Source: Nitrospinota bacterium | GTDB taxonomy: Bacteria; Nitrospinota; Nitrospinia; UBA9942 | Direction of reading: 5' to 3' | Assembly: GCA_003489165.1 (NCBI GenBank) | Contig: DNJG01000162.1 | Location: forward strand, 1-6,860 | DNA: 6,860 nucleotides | The notes under the pieces: generated by a model | What the model saw: the letters and a program-made list of their open reading frames with translations, nothing else | Databases searched by the model: none | Told to the model about the DNA's origin: nothing | Made by a program: the position numbers and the translations under genes | Part shown: positions 1 through 5,993 of the stretch, one piece after another | Position numbering within the stretch: position 1 is the first letter of the stretch | Layout: each line of letters begins with the position of its first letter

Positions 1-863
1 TAAAGTGTCGTTGTCTTTCCAGAGCCGGTTGGTCCTGTAACAAGGATAATCCCGCTGTTTCTTGAAAGGAGTGAATCCATTATTTCAACCTGCTGAGAAT
101 TTAAACCTAACCTTTCAAATTCTATAATCCCCCCCTTACGGTCAAGGAGTCTTAATACAACCCTCTCGCCAAAAGATGTGGGGATAACAGATACCCTGAC
201 ATCTATATCTTTTCCGGCAATAAGAAGTCTTATTCTGCCATCCTGTGGCAATCTCTTCTCTGCTATATCAAGTCCTGCCATGACCTTCACCCTTGAGATA
301 GTCGCCTCCTGAATTGCCTTCGGCGGTGAGAGGACAGGAAATAAGACACCATCAACCCTGAATCTGACCTCAACTACCTTTTCATAAGGCTCAATATGAA
401 TATCACTTGCCCTCTCTTTCACAGCCTGAAAAAGGAGGGAATTCAGAAGCTTTATTATTGGAGCTTCATCTACAAGCTCAAGGAGGTCCTTCGGCTCCTC
501 CCACTCTGTGGCAAGGGTATCAAGACTCTCACTGCTGATCCCGTCTATTACCTCCTGGGCAGAACCTGAGAGCCTGTCATAGAACCTGTGAATGACATTT
601 AAGATACTCTCCTGTCGGGTAAAGACAGGGGTTACAGGGTTAAATAGAAATTTCTCTACATCGTTTAGGGCAAAAATCCCCTTTGGATCTGCCAATGCCA
701 CCAATACCTTTCCATTCTCTTTTCTTAAAGGTATAACGAGATTTCCCTTTGCAAATGAGAGGGGTATTCTTTCAATAAAGGCAGGGTCAATATCTTCACT
801 ATTAATTTCATCTATGTAGGAGAAACCGTGGGCTTTAATTATGCTTATAAGTTCATCCTTCAT
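1..863 (-). CDS. gspE: Type II secretion ATPase GspE, N-terminal 287 residues (3' end beyond the window)
   Basis: Cytoplasmic hexameric ATPase that powers pseudopilus assembly in the type II secretion system. The visible part begins MKDELISIIK and holds, in order: an N-terminal GspE/PilB-type domain (about residues 1-100, with LVIPLRKENGKVLVALADP around 42-60); a linker; the start of the ATPase N-domain with the family block VKERASDIHIEPYE (148-161) and RFRVDG (167-172); the block RLPQDGRIR (204-212) followed by DVRVSVIPTSFGERVVLRLL (221-240); and the Walker A loop GPTGSGKTTTL at 277-287, which ends at the window edge. The Asp box, Walker B, His box and any CxxC zinc motif lie outside. The ATG overlaps the gspD stop as ATGA (860-863), and a GGGGGAG ribosome-binding site lies 10 nt upstream inside gspD (874-880). 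Full-length GspE is usually about 500-570 residues, so roughly half is present. PilB or MshE are close relatives; the gspC-gspD context decides for GspE. Confidence 0.95.
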   Translation of the reverse strand, partial: MKDELISIIKAHGFSYIDEINSEDIDPAFIERIPLSFAKGNLVIPLRKENGKVLVALADPKGIFALNDVEKFLFNPVTPVFTRQESILNVIHRFYDRLSGSAQEVIDGISSESLDTLATEWEEPKDLLELVDEAPIIKLLNSLLFQAVKERASDIHIEPYEKVVEVRFRVDGVLFPVLSPPKAIQEATISRVKVMAGLDIAEKRLPQDGRIRLLIAGKDIDVRVSVIPTSFGERVVLRLLDRKGGIIEFERLGLNSQQVEIMDSLLSRNSGIILVTGPTGSGKTTTL

Positions 864-2854
864 TTAGCATCATCTCCCCCTTTTTTTACCTCCTCCTTCT
901 CTGAAACACCACCCTTAAATTTCTCCTCTGTCTTTTCTTTAAGGGTATCAAGTTCACTAAACTCTTTTATTATTGTCGGGGTAAGGTAGATGAGAAGGTT
1001 TATCTTCTGCTTCTGTGTTGAGGAGTATTTAAAGAGCCATCCTAATAATGGAATATCACCCAAGAGAGGAACCTTTGTTACATTCTTTATTTCTTTATCC
1101 TGTATCAATCCGCCGATAACTATAGTCTGCTCATTCTTCACAACGACTGATGTTTTTGCAGAACGCTTTGTAGTAATAATATCCCTTGCCTGTCCCCCTG
1201 TCTGAGAAGTGGGGGCAATTGCAGATATCTCCTGATATATGTCAAGCTTTACATAATCCCCCTCGCTAATCTGTGGCTTTATCTTTAAAGTAATGCCAAC
1301 ATCCTTTCTCTCAATGGATTGAAGTATTGGCTGGTTTGCAGTAGTTGTCTCCCTCTCAAATTTACTTAGAAAAGGGACATTCTCACCCACAATAATCTCT
1401 GCCTCTTTGTTATCACTTGTAAGTATATGCGGAGTAGAAAGAACATTTATGGCATCCCTGAACTGTTTAAGGCTGAAGAGGGCAGCAAAACCGGGGGCAG
1501 TCAGATTATATGATGAGCCATCTGCGTTTGTCACAGGGACAGTAACAAAATTTCCCATTCCTCCAATAGTCAATCCTGCCATCCCGCTTATTACATTCTG
1601 GACATCTGTAGAATCAACACGCCCCACTCCACCGATTGCCACTGGCTCCCCTTTATCATTCTTTGCAGATGCCCTCCATCTTGTCCCAAGATCAAGTGCC
1701 TTATCTATAAAGACCTCAGTTATCATTGCCTCTACAAAGACCTGCCTTGGCCTTCTGTCAAGTTTTTTAATTACCTGCATAAGGGTTTGATAATCTTCAG
1801 GGGATGACATGATAATGAGGGAGTTGGTGGCCTTATCAGGGGTTATAGCAAGCCTGCCGCTAAATTCCGATACCATCTGTGATGGGGGTGCCCCTGGCTG
1901 CGGTGGTGCAGACCTTGTCAACCCTTCCAAAACCTTTGAAATCTCGGCAGCTTCAGCATTTTCAAGATAATAGACATTAATTCTGGAAGATGTCTCTGGC
2001 GGAGGGACATCTAATATAGCAATAATCTTTTTATAATCTTCCCTTTCATCGGAAGGTCCTATGAGAATAATAGCGTTTAGCCTCACATCAGGGATTATCT
2101 TCCCTTCAGATGGACGGGGCGGCTGTCCTTGAGGCGTCCCGCCTCCTTTATGGCCGACACGAACCCGCTGTCCCCTTTCTTTTAATATTCTGCTGACAGC
2201 CTCTGCCTGTGCATATTTAAGATAGACAATCTCAGACTCATCCTGTTCAGTTTCTTTATCAACACCCTTCAATATTTCCAATATCTTTTCTATGTTGAGG
2301 GCATTATCTACCACAAGGAGAGAATTCCCCGGACCAAAGGCTGAGGCATAGCCATCCTTTGAAACAAGGGGCTGGATAAATGTAATAGCATCCTGACTGG
2401 CTATAAAATTTAATGGAATGAGTCGGACAATATAGGTTTCATTTACCTTTACCTTTTCTGTCTCCCTTACTATCTCAGTTCCGCTTTGCCTCGCCATTGC
2501 TGATGGGATTATCTTATAAGCATTCCCAGTAGCAATAAGAGTAAATCCCTTTAGCTCTAACAGAGATGTAAAAAGATTAAATGCCTCGTCTGTGGAAAGT
2601 CTTGATGGCGCAATTACTGTAATCTTTCCCTTTAGCCTTTCATCGTAGATAAAATTTTTTCCGGTCAGTTCACTTATAAATTTAACAAGTGTAGATATAT
2701 CCACATCAACAAGATTTATTGTAATCTTGTTGTCCTTCTTAGAGATTTCAATAGGTTTTTCCTTTGAAGCCTCCTTTGGCATCTCCTCGGCAAATGGAGA
2801 CCCTGTTATGAAAATCAAAAAAAGGATTATGAATATTTTAAAGACTATTTTCAT
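860..2854 (-). CDS. gspD: Type II secretion system outer-membrane secretin GspD
   Basis: Outer-membrane channel subunit of the type II secretion system, forming the multimeric gated pore through which folded exoproteins leave. The 664 residues show a signal peptide (hydrophobic 4-17, likely cleavage after SPFA at 22, with no lipobox Cys); N0 domain about 44-118; N1 about 139-200; N2 about 206-284 with a Gly/Pro/Gln-rich insert at 236-250; N3 about 291-368 with a Pro-rich insert at 316-326; and the secretin barrel domain about 370-630. Conserved secretin landmarks are VFVEAMITEV (372-381), LSTPHILTSDN (472-482), GENVPF (490-495) and VPLLGDIPLLGWLF (595-608). The tail 631-664 is rich in Lys and Glu. 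The whole protein has no cysteine. The start is 3 nt after the gspC stop, and the AAGGTG ribosome-binding site (2859-2864) overlaps that stop codon. Length is normal for the family. Order and domain content make a PilQ or type III secretin unlikely. Confidence 0.97.
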   Translation of the reverse strand: MKIVFKIFIILFLIFITGSPFAEEMPKEASKEKPIEISKKDNKITINLVDVDISTLVKFISELTGKNFIYDERLKGKITVIAPSRLSTDEAFNLFTSLLELKGFTLIATGNAYKIIPSAMARQSGTEIVRETEKVKVNETYIVRLIPLNFIASQDAITFIQPLVSKDGYASAFGPGNSLLVVDNALNIEKILEILKGVDKETEQDESEIVYLKYAQAEAVSRILKERGQRVRVGHKGGGTPQGQPPRPSEGKIIPDVRLNAIILIGPSDEREDYKKIIAILDVPPPETSSRINVYYLENAEAAEISKVLEGLTRSAPPQPGAPPSQMVSEFSGRLAITPDKATNSLIIMSSPEDYQTLMQVIKKLDRRPRQVFVEAMITEVFIDKALDLGTRWRASAKNDKGEPVAIGGVGRVDSTDVQNVISGMAGLTIGGMGNFVTVPVTNADGSSYNLTAPGFAALFSLKQFRDAINVLSTPHILTSDNKEAEIIVGENVPFLSKFERETTTANQPILQSIERKDVGITLKIKPQISEGDYVKLDIYQEISAIAPTSQTGGQARDIITTKRSAKTSVVVKNEQTIVIGGLIQDKEIKNVTKVPLLGDIPLLGWLFKYSSTQKQKINLLIYLTPTIIKEFSELDTLKEKTEEKFKGGVSEKEEVKKGGDDAK

Positions 2855-2857
2855 ATT

Positions 2858-3742
2858 TCACCTTATCTGGTAATTAAAACTTACCTTCTGCCCATCCCTC
2901 ATCAGGTCAAGGTGAACCCTGCTCTCGCCCTTGATGCCAGAAATAACCTGAATAGCTTTCTCAGGAGTATCTATATCATAATTATTAACCCTGATAAGGA
3001 TATCACCGTTCTTAAGTCCAATTGCATCAAAAATACCTCGGGGTTTTATCTCGGTAATCCTGAATCCCTCTACCTTCCCCTCTATCACATTTGGAGTAAG
3101 CCTTGCAGCTGTCAATACCTGACTCATGTCCTCCATAGCCTTAAATACTGCACGCTGATCAATTACCCACTCTTTTTCCCCTACCTTTTTAGACATGGGG
3201 GATAAATCTGCATATCTTTGAGGGGCTGGCCGATTGGGAGACGGAAGAACATGTATTTTCTCTTCATCTATTATATTAAAGGATAGTTCCCTTGTGCCAC
3301 TGATAAGCAAAGCCTTATCCTTATCCACATTTCTTAAAACACCTGTATCAAAAACAAGCTCACCTACTTTAAATATCTCTTCCTTTTTATCGCTTTTTGT
3401 CTCAAATATGGCATAACCCTTCTTCCCGATTATAGTCCCCCTCAGATACAGGTTGCCATGGTTAACATCCTTTCCATTATCAACTCCCTCTCCTGAAATA
3501 TCCTTATTTAAATCTATCAGAGTAAGTCTGCTTTGTGAAGAAGGAAATATTTCATTTTCTATAATAGATGCATAACTTTGAATATTATTTTGAATAGGCT
3601 TGTAAACAGCAGTCGAATTTTTTATCACCTCTTTTTCTTGAGGATTATATTTATAGATAAGATAACCTCTGATAATTAAAGAAGAGATAGGAAAAATGAG
3701 GAGCATTAAAAATATATTCAAAAACTTAAGTCCCTTTATCAT
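2858..3742 (-). CDS. gspC: Type II secretion system inner-membrane protein GspC (HR and PDZ domains)
   Basis: Bitopic inner-membrane protein that links the inner-membrane platform to the secretin and helps choose substrates. The 294 residues show a short cytoplasmic start, one membrane segment at about 8-29, a periplasmic linker, an HR (homology region) domain at about 97-157 with NLYLRGTIIGKKGYAIFE and VGELVFDTGVLRNVDKDKAL, and a C-terminal PDZ domain at about 218-294 with EGFRITEIKPRGIFDAIGLK followed by NGDILIRVNN. The segment 192-217 (WVIDQRAVFKAMEDMSQVLT) joins HR to PDZ, as in other PDZ-type GspC proteins. The ATG is directly preceded in frame by TAA (3743-3745), so translation cannot start further upstream. 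The only purine-rich site, AGAGGG (3757-3762), is a long 14 nt from the ATG, so a start a few codons later is possible. It is the first gene of the gspC-D-E operon and has its own promoter candidate. PDZ rather than coiled-coil C-terminus separates it from the other GspC class. Confidence 0.92.
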   Translation of the reverse strand: MIKGLKFLNIFLMLLIFPISSLIIRGYLIYKYNPQEKEVIKNSTAVYKPIQNNIQSYASIIENEIFPSSQSRLTLIDLNKDISGEGVDNGKDVNHGNLYLRGTIIGKKGYAIFETKSDKKEEIFKVGELVFDTGVLRNVDKDKALLISGTRELSFNIIDEEKIHVLPSPNRPAPQRYADLSPMSKKVGEKEWVIDQRAVFKAMEDMSQVLTAARLTPNVIEGKVEGFRITEIKPRGIFDAIGLKNGDILIRVNNYDIDTPEKAIQVISGIKGESRVHLDLMRDGQKVSFNYQIR

Positions 3743-3772
3743 TTAATAATCTAAAACCCTCTATTTTTCATT

Positions 3773-3802
3773 ATTATAATCAAATTCTTAACAATATTTC
3801 AA
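3773..3802 (-). promoter_or_regulatory. Candidate sigma70-type promoter for gspCDE
   Basis: On the minus strand a TTGAAA (-35; 3797-3802) is followed after 18 nt by a perfect TATAAT (-10; 3773-3778). Transcription would start near 3766, giving a leader of about 24 nt before the gspC ATG. This is a consensus match only; the sigma factor specificity of this organism is unknown. Confidence 0.55.
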
Positions 3803-3812
3803 GGGGATAGTG

Positions 3813-3840
3813 TTGATTCCTCATTTAATTATGGTATAGT
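3813..3840 (+). promoter_or_regulatory. Candidate extended -10 promoter for the oxidoreductase gene
   Basis: TTGATT (-35; 3813-3818) and TATAGT (-10; 3835-3840) are separated by 16 nt, and TGG sits directly before the -10 hexamer, giving an extended -10 (TGn) element. A start near 3847 would give a leader of about 64 nt before the GTG at 3911. Its -35 is 10 bp from the -35 of the divergent gspC promoter. This is a consensus match, not proof of activity. Confidence 0.5.
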
Positions 3841-3871
3841 AACAGCCATAGTAAGAAAGGTAAAGGGGAAA

Positions 3872-3883
3872 ATGAAATTGTGA
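3872..3883 (+). other. Three-codon upstream mini-ORF (ATG AAA TTG TGA) in the oxidoreductase leader
   Basis: A purine-rich GGTAAAGGGGA stands before an ATG that reads Met-Lys-Leu-stop. The mini-ORF is in the same frame as the main gene, ending 27 nt before the GTG at 3911. It could be a small regulatory leader peptide, the remains of an older start with a later nonsense change, or chance. The ribosome-binding site in front of it looks better spaced than that of the main gene. Confidence 0.3.
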
Positions 3884-3910
3884 GACACGGCTTACAAAAA
3901 AGGGGGGGTT

Positions 3911-5743
3911 GTGGAAAAGAGAATCAGGGTTATTGCAAGGGTTAAGGAGGGTCAGGCAGAATCTAAAGATATAGTAGAAATAAGATGTAAATCAAAAGAG
4001 ATATTTTATGCAAATAACCCAGATACTGAATGGTATAAAAAGAATATCCCTTGTATGGATGCATGCCCTGCAAATACCCGCATTCCTGAATATCTTGACT
4101 CTATATCCCGTGGAGATTTTGATAAGACTTATCTTATAAACAGGATTGATAATGTCTTACCGCATACACTCGGAAGGGTATGTTCCCATCCATGTGAGAC
4201 AGCATGCAGACACGGTTTTGAAGGGCTCGGAGACCCTGTATCAATCTGCTGGCTAAAGAGGGTTGGCGGAGACTATAAGAGTAAAGAGAAGATAAAATTA
4301 CAAGGGATAAAGAAAAAAACAGGTAAAAATGTTGCAGTTATTGGTGCAGGTCCGGCAGGGCTTGCATTGGCAAACGATTTAGCCCTCATGGGACACAATG
4401 TAACTGTATATGAGGCACTCCCGACTGCTGGGGGTATGCTCTACAGCGGCATTCCTGCCTTCAGACTCCCGAGGACTTTAATACAACAGGAAATAAAAGA
4501 CATTACAGACTTGGGTGTAGAGCTTAAATTGAATACAAGAATTGGGAAGGAGATAACCCTTCAACAGCTAAAAGAGGGGAATGATGCAGTGTGTATTACA
4601 ACAGGATGTATGGTGCCTGTAAGATTAAATGTTCCGGGGGAGGATTATCAGGGGGTAATATCAGGGCTTGATTTTATGATGCAGGTCAACACCGGAAAAC
4701 TGAAAGGTTTAAGGGGGACTGTGGTTGTAATCGGCGGAGGGTTTACTGCAATGGACTGCTCAAGGACTGCCTTGAGACTCGGTGCGGAAAAATCAATAGT
4801 GCTTTACCGAAGGACAAGAAACGAGATGATGGTGGATGAGAGAGAATTAAAGGAGACATCCCTTGAAGGTGTAGAATTCCAATTTCTTGTTGCACCGGTA
4901 AAAATAATATCAAAAGCCCGTGAAAGGGTATCTGAGATAGAATGCGTTAAAAACAAATTGGGTGAGCCGGGGGCAGACGGAAGAAAGAGACCTGTTCCAA
5001 TAGAAGGCTCAAACTTTAAGATAAAAGCAGACTGGATTATACCTGCAGTCAGCCAGCAATCAGACCCATCACTCCTCCCTTCAAAACTAAATATAAAAAC
5101 TGAAAAAGGCATGGCAGCAGTTGATAAGAAGACATACATGACATCTGAAAAGGGAATATTTGCATGCGGTGATTTTATATCAGGGCCAAGAAACATAATA
5201 AGTGTAATAGGCGAGGCACATAAGGTTGCCAAAGCTATAGACATCTATCTGATGGGGCTGGAGAGGGCAAGAGAAAAGGTTACACAGACAGTCTACAAAC
5301 AACGTGGAATGCGGAGTATTGCCCAATGGAAGGTAAGCAATCAGGATATATATGATGTAATCCCAAGAAAGGAAATACCATCGCTGAAGAAGGAGCAGAG
5401 GACTGGTCTGGAAAAAGAAGTGGATTTAGGATATAGAATGGAGACAGGGGAGATGCAGGCGGACAGGTGTTACCTATGCAATCATAATATTCAGATAAAT
5501 GGGGATGAATGTATTCTCTGTGCAAACTGTGTAGATGTATGCCCCTATAACTGTATAAAGATGGCAAGAAAAGATAAAGTCATGGTTAAAAATGGGGGGG
5601 ATTACAAAAGCGAGAACCTCAATGTCTTCTATATGCTCATTGACGAGGAAAAGTGCATAAGATGCGGACTCTGTCTTGATGTATGCCCAACCGCATGTCT
5701 CTATATGGAAAAGTTTCAATTTGAAAAAGAGTATGTTGAATAA
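3911..5743 (+). CDS. GltD/NfnB-type FAD-dependent NAD(P)H oxidoreductase with C-terminal 2x[4Fe-4S] ferredoxin module
   Basis: Cytosolic iron-sulfur flavoprotein predicted to move electrons between NAD(P)H, FAD and low-potential [4Fe-4S] clusters or ferredoxin; the true partner is not known. Domains in its 610 residues: N-terminal extension 1-45; Cys-rich Fer4_20-type domain with PCMDACPAN (C48, C52) and RVCSHPCETACRHG (C91, C95, C99); FAD-binding Rossmann fold VAVIGAGPAG (141-150); GltD-type GIPAFRLP (180-187); NAD(P)-binding VVVIGGGFTAMD (271-282), where Phe replaces the Asn common in GGGNTAMD; FAD-contact GIFACGD (415-421); CYLC (520-523); then two ferredoxin motifs, C534/C537/C540/C544-P and C582/C585/C588/C592-P. 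GltD proper is about 470-490 residues and lacks this ferredoxin tail. The GTG start is chosen because TGA at 3881-3883 closes the frame upstream and AGGGGGG sits just before it, although the spacing is tight. No gltB or nfnA neighbour is visible, so a glutamate synthase role should not be assumed. Confidence 0.9.
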   Translation: MEKRIRVIARVKEGQAESKDIVEIRCKSKEIFYANNPDTEWYKKNIPCMDACPANTRIPEYLDSISRGDFDKTYLINRIDNVLPHTLGRVCSHPCETACRHGFEGLGDPVSICWLKRVGGDYKSKEKIKLQGIKKKTGKNVAVIGAGPAGLALANDLALMGHNVTVYEALPTAGGMLYSGIPAFRLPRTLIQQEIKDITDLGVELKLNTRIGKEITLQQLKEGNDAVCITTGCMVPVRLNVPGEDYQGVISGLDFMMQVNTGKLKGLRGTVVVIGGGFTAMDCSRTALRLGAEKSIVLYRRTRNEMMVDERELKETSLEGVEFQFLVAPVKIISKARERVSEIECVKNKLGEPGADGRKRPVPIEGSNFKIKADWIIPAVSQQSDPSLLPSKLNIKTEKGMAAVDKKTYMTSEKGIFACGDFISGPRNIISVIGEAHKVAKAIDIYLMGLERAREKVTQTVYKQRGMRSIAQWKVSNQDIYDVIPRKEIPSLKKEQRTGLEKEVDLGYRMETGEMQADRCYLCNHNIQINGDECILCANCVDVCPYNCIKMARKDKVMVKNGGDYKSENLNVFYMLIDEEKCIRCGLCLDVCPTACLYMEKFQFEKEYVE

Positions 5744-5757
5744 GAAAAGGGTTCAGG

Positions 5758-5906
5758 GAAAAGAAAGAAATCCCTAAAGTGATTGATATTCTTAATATAC
5801 CATCCTACTTAAGACCAGTTGCCTTATCCCTGTTGGTTATTCTGATGAAGAACCTCTTCCACCATTGAGGGTCTCAAAAGACAGTGTAATAAAAATAATA
5901 AAATAA
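5758..5906 (+). pseudogene. Decayed C-terminal fragment of a nitroreductase-family flavoprotein, frameshifted
   Basis: Starting about 15 nt after the oxidoreductase stop, one frame reads IPKVIDILNIPSYLRPVA (5770-5823). The next frame continues as LIPVGYSDEEPLPPLR and then VSKDSVIKIIK before TAA at 5904-5906. Joined, this matches the usual end of FMN-dependent nitroreductases, where a helix is followed by a pattern like IPxxLRPVALxPIGYPxEEP and then a basic Pro/Arg tail. The frames join if one C was lost in the run at 5822-5823 (GTT GCC CTT became GTT GCC TT). Without the shift, the first frame ends at TGA 5866-5868. About 120 or more N-terminal residues, including the FMN-binding part, are missing, so this is a remnant rather than a working gene. 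The match is from memory of the family, not from a search. Confidence 0.6.
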
Positions 5907-5993
5907 CCCGAAAGAGGAAAGGAAAGTGTTACACAAAAACAATGATAATGAGGCAAAGCCCTATGACAATCACCTAACCTTGTCTGAAAGAAG
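5907..5993. other. Short convergent spacer with no recognisable feature
   Basis: This stretch lies between the nitroreductase remnant and the end of the convergent isomerase gene. I see no strong stem-loop with a T-tract on either strand, no repeat and no RNA gene. Termination of the two convergent transcripts is therefore not explained by an obvious intrinsic terminator here. Confidence 0.5.

Noticed and set aside
1407..1790. 127-codon plus-strand open frame inside gspD
   Set aside because: It is fully antisense to the secretin core, which has strong conserved motifs, and its translation shows no recognisable domain.
4268..5615. Repeated GGDYKS peptide (residues 119-124 and 562-567) in the oxidoreductase as a possible internal duplication
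   Set aside because: The match is six residues, the surrounding sequence differs, and the codons are not the same, so it is probably coincidence.
4804..5719. Minus-strand open frames of 81-146 codons under the oxidoreductase gene
   Set aside because: They are shadows of a coding region with clear FAD, NAD(P) and ferredoxin motifs and have no supporting signals.
5755..5775. AGGGA (5755-5759) and TCCCT (5771-5775) as a terminator hairpin after the oxidoreductase gene
   Set aside because: The stem is only 5 bp with an 11-nt loop and no T-tract follows. It also lies at the edge of the nitroreductase remnant.
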